Of a DNA stretch of 64,000 nucleotides, positions 43,036 through 52,882 are shown one piece after another (the first letter of the stretch is position 1; the number at the start of each line of letters is the position of its first letter). Under the pieces are notes generated by a model, which saw only the letters and a program-made list of their open reading frames with translations, had not been told where the DNA came from and searched no databases. The stretch comes from Bacillota bacterium (GTDB lineage Bacteria; Bacillota; UBA994). The stretch spans positions 1 through 64,000 of the forward strand of contig WSXW01000001.1 of assembly GCA_009773495.1 (NCBI GenBank), written 5' to 3'. The position numbers and the translations under genes were made by a program.

Positions 43036-43064
43036 AAAAAGTAGCATGACATTGCCATGCTACT
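43036..43064 (-). terminator. Terminator over the rpoZ stop
   Basis: AGTAGCATG (43040-43048) and CATGCTACT (43056-43064) form a perfect 9-bp stem. TTTTT follows on the minus strand (43036-43040). It lies only 12 bp before priA, so partial readthrough or a downstream promoter is needed for priA. Confidence 0.75.
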
Positions 43065-43257
43065 TTACACCCTGTTTAAGTCTCTGGTAAGTAATAATCC
43101 CCTGCTCAATCTCCTCTAGCGCTACCGTTACTGGTTTAGCGGACATTGGCTTAGTTTGCTGCATGAGCTCGCGCGCGCGCTTAGCAGAAGCAATTACCAA
43201 AGTATACTTGCTATCTACCTTGCGCAGGAGCTTATCAACGGAAGGGTAAATCATCAT
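43060..43257 (-). CDS. rpoZ: RNA polymerase omega subunit
   Basis: 65 residues. Family segments: [15 protein letters not shown] and the [15 protein letters not shown] helix. Omega helps assemble RNA polymerase and binds beta'. AGGAGG lies 9 nt before ATG 43257. It follows remA and precedes priA; gmk, often between yicC/remA and rpoZ, is absent. Confidence 0.93.
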   Translation of the reverse strand: MMIYPSVDKLLRKVDSKYTLVIASAKRARELMQQTKPMSAKPVTVALEEIEQGIITYQRLKQGVK

Positions 43258-43278
43258 GGTTAAAAACCTCCTACTCTG

Positions 43279-43557
43279 CTACTCTTCAACTTCCTCGTCG
43301 GAGTCATCGCGGGTATCTCTTGCTGTCAGTCTATGCGCTACAGTCTCTGGTTGAATTGCAGAGAGAATAATGTGGTCACTGTCAGTGATAATCACAGCAC
43401 GTGTTCGCCGACCATATGTGGCATCAACTAGCATACCACGATCTCGCGCCTCTTGGATAATGCGTTTTATAGGAGCAGACTCTGGACTAACGATGGCAAC
43501 CATGCGATTGGCAGATACTATGTTGCCAAAACCAATATTAATAAGCCTGATGTCCAT
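43279..43557 (-). CDS. remA: RemA family regulator (DUF370)
   Basis: A 92-residue RemA/YlzA protein, a DNA-binding regulator of biofilm matrix genes in B. subtilis. Conserved: [28 protein letters not shown] and the [20 protein letters not shown] core. The C-terminal acidic tail (DSDEEVEE) is longer than usual. It sits between yicC and rpoZ, the standard position. Confidence 0.95.
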   Translation of the reverse strand: MDIRLINIGFGNIVSANRMVAIVSPESAPIKRIIQEARDRGMLVDATYGRRTRAVIITDSDHIILSAIQPETVAHRLTARDTRDDSDEEVEE

Positions 43558-43583
43558 ACTAACCTCCCAAGGTGGCGAAACAA

Positions 43584-44465
43584 CTACTCGATGTTCTGCA
43601 CCTGTTCTCTTATTTTCTCCAACTCACTCTTTATTTCTACAACCATATGGCTAATTCCTACGTCTGCAGACTTGCTGCCTATAGTATTTACCTCACGATT
43701 CATTTCCTGCACATAAAAGTCCATCTTCCGGCCTATGGCCTCGCATACTCCTAAGAATTGTGCAAAACTATGGGTATGAGTCCGTAACCGCACAAGCTCC
43801 TCTGTGATACTGCTGCGCTCGGCAAACAAAACAACTTCTTGCTCAAGTCTAGCAAGCTCTACAGTTACACTAGATAATATACGAGCCACATTGTCTTGAA
43901 GTCTTTGGCGGTAGGCTTCAACACTAAGACCCGCTCTACTTTCTATGCCGTCTACAAGTTTTTCGATAATGGTCAAGCGCCTGCTCAAATCATGAGCCAA
44001 TTTAGTTCCTTCCAGCTCACGTGAAGCTAGCAAAGATGCGACTGCATTCTTAACTATCCCCTTAACCTGCTCCGTAACATCTTGTTCATCTATGATAACT
44101 TCAGGTTCAATCTGTACGCCCGGCAGGGCTAGTAAGTGTTCTAAGCGTATTTCGAAAGAGACACCTGCATCTGCAGCCAGACTTTGGAGCTTACTCACAT
44201 ACGACTGGACCTCGCTGTGATTAAAGATAACTCCACCATTCTTAAAAGCACCCGATTGCAGCCGGATGCTAACTTCAATTCGGCCACGACTGATCCTATC
44301 CCGAATCCAACCTTTAATATCCTCTTCTAGAGTTGATAGGTCCCGCGGTAATCTCAAGGAGATATCTAAGTAGCGGTGATTAACCGACTTCATCTCAACA
44401 GTAAGGGAGCCTAAGGCTGTTTCCCCGCTTACCCGGCCAAATCCGGTCATACTGCGAATACTCAA
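43584..44465 (-). CDS. yicC: YicC family endoribonuclease
   Basis: A 293-residue YicC/YloC protein, an RNase family implicated in small-RNA turnover. N-terminal [11 protein letters not shown] and [18 protein letters not shown] are diagnostic, and the C-terminal [42 protein letters not shown] region is typical. The start is TTG 44465 with AGGAGG 7 nt upstream. The frame is open into the 3' end of the neighbouring ATPase gene, but that part is not family-like. Confidence 0.95.
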   Translation of the reverse strand: MSIRSMTGFGRVSGETALGSLTVEMKSVNHRYLDISLRLPRDLSTLEEDIKGWIRDRISRGRIEVSIRLQSGAFKNGGVIFNHSEVQSYVSKLQSLAADAGVSFEIRLEHLLALPGVQIEPEVIIDEQDVTEQVKGIVKNAVASLLASRELEGTKLAHDLSRRLTIIEKLVDGIESRAGLSVEAYRQRLQDNVARILSSVTVELARLEQEVVLFAERSSITEELVRLRTHTHSFAQFLGVCEAIGRKMDFYVQEMNREVNTIGSKSADVGISHMVVEIKSELEKIREQVQNIE

Positions 44466-44548
44466 ATGTTTGCCTCCTCTATGTACAAGCAGTCCCATTC
44501 CATAACCTAAAGATAGTATACATGCTTTGAGCGGATAATCAAGAGAGA

Positions 44549-47218
44549 CTAACGCCGAACCCTGTACAGGACTGCTCGGCGCATGCCAATAATTATAGAT
44601 GGTAGGCCAGAAGCAAGCACAATTATAACCCACTGGCGTAGATCTAATGGTACATTCCCAAATAGCCCTTGTAGGAAGGGGACGTAGATAGATACAAGCA
44701 CCAAAACCAGAGATAAGCCTACTGAAGCTAATAATAAAGGATTTGTTAGAATACCCTTCTCTGCAACTCCCATTACTTCAGAACGACAATCAAAAACGTG
44801 AAACAACTGACACAATACCAATGTACCAAACGCCATTGTTTGTGCACGCGCCAAGTCACCATGCATTTGTAGACTTGCCCCAAAGACTAGAGCCGTGCTA
44901 ATACCAATAAGCACACCTCTTGAGATGATTTTTCGTGCCAAACCACGACTGAATATCCCCTCATTCCGCAGTCGCGGTGGACGCAACATAATCTGTGCAT
45001 CTGGTATATCTACACCCAGCGCCATGGCAGGAAGACCATCTGTTACTAGGTTTACCCACAGTATCTGCATGGGTCGAAGTGGCAGCGGTAACGCAATAGA
45101 CATGGCAATAAATACGGAAAGAAGCTCCCCGACATTGCATGCTAATAAGTATCGTATAAATTTGCGGATATTGTCGTAGATCCCTCGCCCTTCCCGTACA
45201 GCCTCAACTACTGTGGCGAAATTATCATCCTGTAGCACTAACGATGACGCCTCGCGCGCCACTTCTGTACCACACTGCCCCATGCTGACTCCTATGTCGG
45301 CCTCTTTCAGAGCGGGAGCATCGTTAATACCGTCACCCGTCATTGCTACAACGTGACCCTGATGTCGCAGAGCGCGAACTATGCGCAGCTTATGTTCGGG
45401 GGAGACACGTGCATATATATTTACCTCTGCCACAACGTCCCTCAGCTTAGGCTCTGAAAGATTAGCTATTTCACTACCTAGAACCACTCGACCATCTCTT
45501 CCAGTCATTCCAATTTCCTTAGCTATTGCTAAGGCAGTCAAGGCATGATCACCGGTAATCATGATAACACGTATTCCTGCTAGTTGACACAGACTTAGTG
45601 CATCCTTAGCCTCAGGACGTGGCGGGTCTTGCATCGCGATTAACCCCACAAAAGTCAAGTCCTGCTCCACCAAATCGGCTTTTTCTATCTCTGCATCTCC
45701 GTTATACTCTCGATAAGCAAGGCCAAGAACTCGCAGGCCGCGAGACGCATAGTGCTCATTCTGGCCAGTAATAACATCAAGCCTCTCTCTACTCAGGCGC
45801 TTTCTCTTGCCACTGCTGAGCTCGTATGAGCACTTAGTAAGCAATGTGTCGGGCGCTCCTTTAGTAAAGAGCCACCGTTTGCCGAGGCGATCTTCTATTA
45901 CAACGCTCATTGTTTTGCGTGCAGAATCAAAGGGCACTTCTCCTAGACGTCTATCAGTTAACTCAAGTTGAGCCTTCCTTGCCGCAACAATTAATGCCCC
46001 TTCTGTAGGGTCTCCTATTACCGAGATGAACTTACCTGTGGTAAGCTTGCTATTGTTGCAGACTGCACCGATTCGTAGGGCCAACTTAAGTGCGGAGTCA
46101 TCTTTTTGTGATAGGGAATTTTCAATTGGTCTAAACTCACCGCGCAGATTGAGTCCGTCGCCAGTCACCACGAACCCATGCCCTGCCACATAGATTTCTC
46201 GCACAGTCATTTGGTTGCACGTAAGTGTCCCAGTCTTGTCTGAACAAATAACAGTAGCACTACCAAGAGTTTCTACCGCAGGAAGTCTACGCACTAAGGC
46301 ATTAACCTTGGAGATGCGTTGTACCCCTAAGGCAAGTACTATGGTAACTATCGCTGGTAAGCCTTCAGGAATGGCAGCTACGGCTAGACTTACACCTGCC
46401 AGGAGCATATGGTGGACTGGTTCGCCACGCATGATACCTAAGGCAACAACCCCAGAACACACTAGAAGGCATGCCGCCACAATATATTTCCCTAATTGAG
46501 ACAGTCGATTTTGTAAGGGGGTAGGTTCTTGCTCCGTCTGTAGCAACTCCGCTATGCGTCCGACCTCTGTCTCCATGCCAGTGGCTACCACTACCCCGCT
46601 AGCGTTGCCCTTGGTGACCATGGTGCCAAAATACACCATAGGTCTTCGTTCCGGCAATGGGGCTTGCTCAGCTACTTCTTTGACAGATTTCTTTACGGGA
46701 AGAGACTCTCCCGTTAAGGCAGCCTCTTCTACTTCAAAAGCAGACGTATGCCCAAGCCGCATGTCGGCAGGAATTCGATCCCCTGCGGTTAGTAGAACAA
46801 TATCACCCGGGACAAGATATTCCGCCTTAAGTATCTGCTCTTGTCCACCCCTCCGCACTGTTACCACCGGGGCAGCTAACTCTTTGAGTGCGGCCATAGC
46901 TTTTTCCGCTCTGATTTCTTGTATTAGCCCTAAACAAGCATTTAGCAGTACAATGGCAATAATTGTTGCTGCGTCCGCATACTCGCCTAATAGCCCCGAG
47001 ACCAGAGTTGCTCCAAGTAGGATTAAGGTCATCAGGTCCTTAAACTGCGCAAGGAAAATTCTAATAGCTGAGGGTCGCCTCTTTTCTGCTAGGCGGTTAT
47101 GGCCATAAATCTCTAGCCTATCCTCTGCCTCACGAGGAGTTAACCCTGGCGTGGATGAACGAAACAGCTGTAAGACATCGGTGTAACTCATGGAGTGGTA
47201 ATCGTATTTTCGGGACAT
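44549..47218 (-). CDS. P-type Ca2+ transporting ATPase (YloB/PMCA-SERCA type)
   Basis: An 889-residue P2-type ATPase with ten predicted membrane spans. Motifs: the cation N-terminal domain, TGESLPVKK in the actuator domain, the M4 motif PEGLP, the phosphorylation site CSDKTGTLT, KGAPD in the nucleotide domain and the hinge TGDGINDAPALKEADIG. Residues NxxTD in M6 (VNLVTDGLPA) match calcium pumps. It lies next to yicC as in B. subtilis yloB-yloC. ATG 47218 follows GGAGGTGG. Confidence 0.95.
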   Translation of the reverse strand: MSRKYDYHSMSYTDVLQLFRSSTPGLTPREAEDRLEIYGHNRLAEKRRPSAIRIFLAQFKDLMTLILLGATLVSGLLGEYADAATIIAIVLLNACLGLIQEIRAEKAMAALKELAAPVVTVRRGGQEQILKAEYLVPGDIVLLTAGDRIPADMRLGHTSAFEVEEAALTGESLPVKKSVKEVAEQAPLPERRPMVYFGTMVTKGNASGVVVATGMETEVGRIAELLQTEQEPTPLQNRLSQLGKYIVAACLLVCSGVVALGIMRGEPVHHMLLAGVSLAVAAIPEGLPAIVTIVLALGVQRISKVNALVRRLPAVETLGSATVICSDKTGTLTCNQMTVREIYVAGHGFVVTGDGLNLRGEFRPIENSLSQKDDSALKLALRIGAVCNNSKLTTGKFISVIGDPTEGALIVAARKAQLELTDRRLGEVPFDSARKTMSVVIEDRLGKRWLFTKGAPDTLLTKCSYELSSGKRKRLSRERLDVITGQNEHYASRGLRVLGLAYREYNGDAEIEKADLVEQDLTFVGLIAMQDPPRPEAKDALSLCQLAGIRVIMITGDHALTALAIAKEIGMTGRDGRVVLGSEIANLSEPKLRDVVAEVNIYARVSPEHKLRIVRALRHQGHVVAMTGDGINDAPALKEADIGVSMGQCGTEVAREASSLVLQDDNFATVVEAVREGRGIYDNIRKFIRYLLACNVGELLSVFIAMSIALPLPLRPMQILWVNLVTDGLPAMALGVDIPDAQIMLRPPRLRNEGIFSRGLARKIISRGVLIGISTALVFGASLQMHGDLARAQTMAFGTLVLCQLFHVFDCRSEVMGVAEKGILTNPLLLASVGLSLVLVLVSIYVPFLQGLFGNVPLDLRQWVIIVLASGLPSIIIGMRRAVLYRVRR

Positions 47219-47515
47219 AAAACCACCTCCTTACCTCTTAAACTCTATTCCTGTTGAGATTAGAAAATGAGCACGATATAGTAGGGGACAGGGAATGGAT
47301 CATAAATCATGAACCATGACAGGGTACGAATCACTACCCGCAAATACTAATCACTAGAGATTAAGCGCTTTCCGCAGTCCGCTTGCCGCTTTCTTAAGAG
47401 CGGATAGCTGAGAGCGGAGAACGCCCCCCCCCATTGCGCTATGTGCCATGTGAATGTCTCTACGAGGAACTAAGAACAAAGAACCAGGAACAAACCAACG
47501 AAAGGCGGCGTTAAA
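47219..47515. repeat. Spacer with mosaic repeat locus F
   Basis: Between the divergent ATPase and rqcH genes. Words include TACTAATCACTAGAGATTAA (47345-47364), the CCGC-rich TCCGCAGTCCGCTTGCCGC (from 47371), TTGCGCTATGTGCCATGTGA (47434-47453) and ACGAGGAACTAAGAAC plus AAAGAACCAGGAAC (47462-47491). Each has relatives at other loci. No gene was seen, and no convincing promoter for either neighbour. Confidence 0.65.
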
Positions 47516-49249
47516 ATGAGCCTTGACGGATTTGTGCTAAATGCCCACTGTTTAGAGCTAAATGCAACATACAGAGGAGCTAAACTCGAAAAAGTGCATC
47601 AGCCAACGGCTAATACACTAACTCTACAACTCAGCTCTGCTGGTAAGCGCCATCGACTTGTTGCTTCTGTTGACCCACAGCTGCCACGTCTAGTAGTCTC
47701 TAGCGAGCAACTTGATAACCCACATACCCCACCTTTCTTCTGCTTGTTGTTACGCAAGCACATTGAAGGATCGCGTCTAGAGCGCATCTCCATGCCCGGA
47801 TTTGAGCGAGTCATATTCCTAGACTTCGCTAGTCGCGATGAACTTGGTAACCCTGCCACATTCCGTTTGTGCGTAGAGCTTACTGGTCGACACAGCAACA
47901 TCATTCTTACCCGCGATAACGCGGTCATCGTTGATGCTATTAAGCGCATTAGCCTCAACACCTCAACTACGCGTCCATTGCTACCAGGACTAAAATACGA
48001 ACTACCTCCAACACAAGATAAACAAGACCCACGTAGTATAGGTGCTAAAGATATCATGGAGAGACTTTCTCTCAAGGCTGTCCCTAGCATCCTCTCCGAT
48101 ACAGTCCAGGGGCTCTCCCAACTCCTAGCGCGCGAAATTGCACACAGACATGACCTAATCGGATTACCCTCAACTGAAGTGACGCTAAAGCAGGCAACTG
48201 CTATGGTGAACGAAATAGGCCACCTAGCCTCACGCGCTACTACAGAGTCTATACACTCAGGTTACATCTATAGGGGAGATAAAGTGCTCTTTCACGTCTT
48301 CCCCCTAACTCACCTCAATATTGACCCCTTACAAGTAGAGGGGATAAACGCAACTATAGCCCTAGCCCTTGGAACCGCTACAGCAACGCAGTCTACTGAG
48401 GTGCTACGCCAAAGACTGCGGAAAACAATACACACTCATACGGAGAAAAACGTGAGAAAAACTGCAGCGCTAAACGAAGATATTAGGCTGTCACAGCAAC
48501 GCGATGAATTTAAACGCTATGGCGAATTGCTATATGCTAATATTGGAACATGTAAGATTACAGGTGCATTCGCTGAGGTTACTGATTTTTATAGCGAATC
48601 CCTAGAACGTGTACACATACCCATTGACCCCAAGCTTGGCCACACCGACAATGCCAAAGCCTACTTCAAACGCTACAACCGCGCCCTTAACACTGAGAAA
48701 CATGGCCTAGAACGACTGAAGGACACCTCCGCCCAGCAGGAGTACCTTCTTACTTTAGAGACCAGTATAGAGCACGCCGAGGAGCTCAGCACCCTACGCG
48801 AAATTGAGGCGGAAATGAGGGAGCAAGGCCTGATGCCAAAAGCTCCCGTAGTTGCGTATAAAAAACGCGTAGCTCCAGCCTCAACGGGACCACGTCGCTT
48901 TGTATCACCTGATGGGCTTAGTATAGAGGTGGGGCGCAACAACCTACAGAATGAGCAGCTAGTAAAACAAGCTAGTCCCAGTGACGTGTGGCTACATGTG
49001 CAAAAGGCTCCGGGGAGCCACGTTTTGATCCACGCACAGGGGGACGTCCCTGAAAGCACCCTCCTCTTCGCTGCAAATCTTGCCGCTTACTACAGCAGCC
49101 AACGCTCATCGGCACTCGTACCCGTGGATTATACAGAGCGAAAACACGTAAAGCGCCCTAACGGTGCAAAGCCCGGCTTTGTTATCTACGAAAATCAGCA
49201 GACAATTTATGTAAGGAACCCAAAGGAACCAGAGGCGAAACAGGAATAG
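47516..49249 (+). CDS. rqcH: Ribosome quality control protein RqcH (NFACT family)
   Basis: 577 residues. RqcH (YloA/FbpA) binds stalled 50S subunits and adds C-terminal Ala tails. N-terminal NFACT-N (SLDGFVLNAHCLELN, then FFCLLLRKHIEGSRLERISMPG, with the conserved Asp/Arg pair), a central coiled coil (about 300-420), and the C-terminal NFACT-R domain with SDVWLHVQKAPGSHVLI and VDYTERKHVKRPNGAKPG. ATG 47516 follows AAAGGCGGCG directly after repeat locus F. Followed by a shared terminator. Confidence 0.96.
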   Translation: MSLDGFVLNAHCLELNATYRGAKLEKVHQPTANTLTLQLSSAGKRHRLVASVDPQLPRLVVSSEQLDNPHTPPFFCLLLRKHIEGSRLERISMPGFERVIFLDFASRDELGNPATFRLCVELTGRHSNIILTRDNAVIVDAIKRISLNTSTTRPLLPGLKYELPPTQDKQDPRSIGAKDIMERLSLKAVPSILSDTVQGLSQLLAREIAHRHDLIGLPSTEVTLKQATAMVNEIGHLASRATTESIHSGYIYRGDKVLFHVFPLTHLNIDPLQVEGINATIALALGTATATQSTEVLRQRLRKTIHTHTEKNVRKTAALNEDIRLSQQRDEFKRYGELLYANIGTCKITGAFAEVTDFYSESLERVHIPIDPKLGHTDNAKAYFKRYNRALNTEKHGLERLKDTSAQQEYLLTLETSIEHAEELSTLREIEAEMREQGLMPKAPVVAYKKRVAPASTGPRRFVSPDGLSIEVGRNNLQNEQLVKQASPSDVWLHVQKAPGSHVLIHAQGDVPESTLLFAANLAAYYSSQRSSALVPVDYTERKHVKRPNGAKPGFVIYENQQTIYVRNPKEPEAKQE

Positions 49250-49394
49250 CTTTGCCACCAGCCCCAGCCGCTAGCCAAGGCGCAGGGGTTAAACTGTGTT
49301 CATGTTCGTCTCACTGGGAGAGGAGCCGAGATTAATATGCTCCATGTGTTACCCGACAGCATTATTGCATAATGCGATAAGGTGCCATGGCAAC

Positions 49395-49430
49395 AAAAAG
49401 CCGGTGCTGCCTCAACAGCACCGGCTTTTT
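49395..49430. terminator. Bidirectional terminator between rqcH and uraA
   Basis: A 15-bp perfect stem, AAAAAGCCGGTGCTG (49395-49409) with CAGCACCGGCTTTTT (49416-49430). It serves rqcH on the plus strand and uraA on the minus strand. The 145 bp between rqcH and it hold only a GCATTAT/ATAATGC hairpin near 49365. Confidence 0.9.
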
Positions 49431-49432
49431 GT

Positions 49433-50734
49433 TTAATCATCGTAACGTGGTGCCTCTTTGTATTTAAGCGCGGGTAGCTCGTGACTATCTTTATGCGGTG
49501 TCTTTTCAGGTAGCAAAACGTTTAAGAGGAGGCCAACTATTGCACCTAGACCCATACCTTGCAAACCAGCAAACTTTAGACCACTGATACCGAGGATAAT
49601 AATCGTACTAGCAATTACGAGGTTGCGAGTGTCACTAAGATCAACCCTCTTCTCAACGAGGGTACGGATACCCACGGAAGCGATCATACCGAACAGCAGA
49701 ACTACAACGCCTCCCATAACAGGAGCTGGAATAGTACCTATTGCCGCACCGACCTTAGGAATAACGCTGAATACGAGCACAAATACCGCGGCTACCTTAA
49801 CGACGATGGGGTTGAAGACCTTGGTGATCGCGAGCACACCGACGTTTTCGCCGTAAGTCGTATTTGGGGGTCCACCAAACAGGGCGGCCATGGAGGTGGC
49901 GAGACCATCACCGAGGATAGTGCGGTGAAGGCCCGGTTCGGTAAGGAAATCGCGGCCGGTAGTACGGCTGATGGTTAAAATATCACCGAGATGCTCAATA
50001 ACGGTTACTGCTGCAACCGGTGCCACTATCAGAACAGCACCTAATGCCCAATTGCTGGGGTTCAACACCGTGGCACTAGGCTCTGTGAACAGAAGCATAA
50101 GGTAGTCAGGGAAAGCAGGCATCCAAGAGGCGGCCTTTAGATCAGCAAAATTGAAAAGTTCTGCTCTACCCGTGAAATGGAGGGCTAGTGAAAAGAGGTA
50201 ACCGCCTGTTATACCCATAAGAATGGGGATAATCTTAAACAGCCCTTTGCCATAGTAGCTTACTAGGATGGTTACGCCAAGAGTAACCATCGCTACGGTG
50301 ATGTTGACGTTAGACATATCGCTGGCCACACTTGCTAGGCCTAGACCTATGGTCATAATGACCGGGCCGACAACTATTGGTGGGAAGTATTTCTCAACGA
50401 AACCAATGCCCACGGATTTTATTATTGCGCTAATAGCAACATATACAAGACCAGCGACAAAACACCCGAATAATGCTCCATTCACGCCATAAGACGCTGT
50501 GGCAATCTGAATCGGCACTATAAATGCAAAGGAAGAGCCCAAGTAAGCAGGAACCATGCCCTTAGTAATTATCAGAAACAACAAGGTGCCCACCGCTGAG
50601 GTGAACAGGGCTGTACGCGGGTCTAATCCTGTGAGGACTGGCACTAGAATGGTTGCCCCAAACATGGCGAATACGTGTTGAAGCCCCAGTGGTATTAGTT
50701 TTGACCATGGAATTGGATCGTAACTTTTACTCAT
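49433..50734 (-). CDS. uraA: Uracil permease (NCS2 family)
   Basis: A 433-residue uracil:proton symporter with about 14 membrane spans. Segments: LGLQHVFAMFGATILVPVLTG, the substrate-site VIEHLGDI in span 8, and GGPPNTTYGENVGVLAITKV in span 10. It is the second gene of the pyrR-uraA unit, under PyrR-dependent attenuation. ATG 50734 follows AAAGGGG. Confidence 0.96.
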   Translation of the reverse strand: MSKSYDPIPWSKLIPLGLQHVFAMFGATILVPVLTGLDPRTALFTSAVGTLLFLIITKGMVPAYLGSSFAFIVPIQIATASYGVNGALFGCFVAGLVYVAISAIIKSVGIGFVEKYFPPIVVGPVIMTIGLGLASVASDMSNVNITVAMVTLGVTILVSYYGKGLFKIIPILMGITGGYLFSLALHFTGRAELFNFADLKAASWMPAFPDYLMLLFTEPSATVLNPSNWALGAVLIVAPVAAVTVIEHLGDILTISRTTGRDFLTEPGLHRTILGDGLATSMAALFGGPPNTTYGENVGVLAITKVFNPIVVKVAAVFVLVFSVIPKVGAAIGTIPAPVMGGVVVLLFGMIASVGIRTLVEKRVDLSDTRNLVIASTIIILGISGLKFAGLQGMGLGAIVGLLLNVLLPEKTPHKDSHELPALKYKEAPRYDD

Positions 50735-50766
50735 CTATATACCCCTTTCCGTATCTCAGTACGCTA

Positions 50767-51327
<561 letters not shown>

Positions 51328-51394
51328 TCATAAACCACAATAGCAACTGATTTGAGCTTTGACATAAGTGTTAAAGTAGCCTAAAATCGCTTAA

Positions 51395-51421
51395 AGCCTT
51401 CCTGCTGACGGCAGGAAGGCT
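51395..51421 (-). terminator. pyrR leader attenuator hairpin
   Basis: AGCCTTCCTGC (51395-51405) and GCAGGAAGGCT (51411-51421) make a perfect 11-bp stem downstream of the PyrR site. The U-tract is weak (TTTAAGCGATTTTA). Confidence 0.75.
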
Positions 51422-51439
51422 AAAAAATTAGCTCTTTCA

Positions 51440-51480
51440 ACCACCTTGTCAGCCTCGCAGGACCGTTGTTAAAGGTGCCT
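51440..51480 (-). promoter_or_regulatory. PyrR-binding loop in the pyrR leader
   Basis: The minus-strand leader has GGTCCTGCGAGGCTGACAAGG, matching the PyrR loop consensus ARUCCNGNGAGGYU at nearly every position. It is flanked by CTTTAAC and GGTTGAAAG arms that can pair. Binding of PyrR-UMP here would favour the attenuator at 51395-51421. Confidence 0.85.
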
Positions 51481-51485
51481 CACTA

Positions 51486-51514
51486 AATGTACCCCTAGTA
51501 AATTAACTTGTCAA
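51486..51514 (-). promoter_or_regulatory. pyrR-uraA promoter
   Basis: TTGACA (51509-51514), a 17-bp spacer and TACATT (51486-51491) on the minus strand. The -35 overlaps the rluD stop codon. Confidence 0.8.
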
Positions 51515-52425
51515 CGCTTTTTACGAAGCTTGTCCAGCAACTCTAAAAAAACCTGAGGAACTTTGCTCTCAAAAGTCATACGTTCACCCGATGACGGGTG
51601 CAAAAACCCAAGTTTACGTGCATGTAACATTTGCCCAGGTAAGGCAAAGGGAGATTTCTGTGGCCCGTATACGGCGTCTCCGACCACGGGGTGACCTATG
51701 GATGCCATGTGCACACGAATCTGGTGCGTACGCCCCGTCTCGAGCTGCAGGCACACGACCGTATACCCGATTAGCCGCTCCTCGACCGTATAGTGAGTTA
51801 TGGCGAGCCTGCCATCCTTTACTATTGCCATTTCTTTACGGCGCTGCGGATGCCTTGCGATTGGTGCATCCACCGTGCCCGTATCAGTTTTCAGTGCGCC
51901 ATGTACAAGGGCGACGTATTCACGTTTCATGGTGCGGGTAGAGAGCTGCTGCTGTAAGGCCACGTGACTCTTATCATTCTTTGCCACGACTAATAGTCCC
52001 GTAGTATCTTTATCGAGTCTATGAACGATACCAGGGCGCTGCTCACCACCTATGCCAGAGAGGTCATCAACGTGGTAGAGGAGGGCGTTAACTAGCGTCC
52101 CAGTGTAGTTGCCGGCTGCGGGATGCACAACCATGCCCTGTGACTTATCAATAACGATTAAGTCGCCATCCTCGTACACAATGCACAGCGGGATATCTTC
52201 GGGTTGTGCTACCGACGGCACCGCTGCAGGTAGTGTGACCACCATAGCTTGATTGAGCTTAACCTTATAGTTGCTGCGTTCCTTACGTCCCTCGATAGTT
52301 ACATTGCCCTCTTCTATCAGGCGTTGGATGGCACTGCGGGTAAACTCCGAAAAAACCAAAGCTAAAGCGACGTCTAAACGCTTTCCAGCTTCCTCTGGTG
52401 CGACCACATGATGAAGTTTTCTCAC
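51511..52425 (-). CDS. rluD: Pseudouridine synthase, RluD family
   Basis: A 304-residue large-subunit rRNA pseudouridine synthase. The N-terminal S4 domain (about 15-75) leads into the catalytic domain with HRLDKDTTGLLVVAK (catalytic Asp), the RxYxALVHG segment and LETGRTHQIRVHMASIGHPVVGD. The start is GTG 52425, overlapping lspA's TGA as GTGA. Position after lspA matches B. subtilis ylyB. Confidence 0.96.
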   Translation of the reverse strand: MRKLHHVVAPEEAGKRLDVALALVFSEFTRSAIQRLIEEGNVTIEGRKERSNYKVKLNQAMVVTLPAAVPSVAQPEDIPLCIVYEDGDLIVIDKSQGMVVHPAAGNYTGTLVNALLYHVDDLSGIGGEQRPGIVHRLDKDTTGLLVVAKNDKSHVALQQQLSTRTMKREYVALVHGALKTDTGTVDAPIARHPQRRKEMAIVKDGRLAITHYTVEERLIGYTVVCLQLETGRTHQIRVHMASIGHPVVGDAVYGPQKSPFALPGQMLHARKLGFLHPSSGERMTFESKVPQVFLELLDKLRKKR

Positions 52426-52862
52426 TTGCCGTCCGCCCTCATGACGCAAAAGGCAAGCAATATAGATCCTACCACGATTGCCGAATCCGCCACATTGAAG
52501 ACCGGCCAGACTTTGAAGTCAAAGAAATCAACCACGTACCCTAACCACACGCGGTCAATGGCATTGCCAAGTGCTCCCCCTAAGACCAACCCGCTCGCTA
52601 CCAAAGCTAGCATACCTAGTTGCCTAAGCTCGCTTCTGAAAACAAAGAAGGCTACGGTGATTAAGACAAAAGCTACAATAAAAAGCACGCGCTGTTCAGC
52701 GAAGAGACCAAAGGCTGCGCCAACATTGCGCACATGGGTGAAATAGAATACTCCAGGGATAACGGGGCGAGAGCTTAGGTAGGGCAGCAGTTGCACTACT
52801 GCATATTTAGTTAGCTGGTCTAGAACGACTACTAGACCAGCTATCACTAGAGCCAAATTCAT
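52422..52862 (-). CDS. lspA: Lipoprotein signal peptidase
   Basis: A 146-residue, four-span membrane aspartic protease that cleaves prolipoprotein signal peptides. Family motifs: LDQLTKYAV, TxVRNVGAAFGLF, GGALGNAIDRVWLGYVVDF and FNVADSAIVVG, the last two carrying the catalytic Asp residues. It follows yteA and overlaps rluD. Confidence 0.97.
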   Translation of the reverse strand: MNLALVIAGLVVVLDQLTKYAVVQLLPYLSSRPVIPGVFYFTHVRNVGAAFGLFAEQRVLFIVAFVLITVAFFVFRSELRQLGMLALVASGLVLGGALGNAIDRVWLGYVVDFFDFKVWPVFNVADSAIVVGSILLAFCVMRADGK

Positions 52863-52882
52863 ACAAATAACCGCCTAACATT

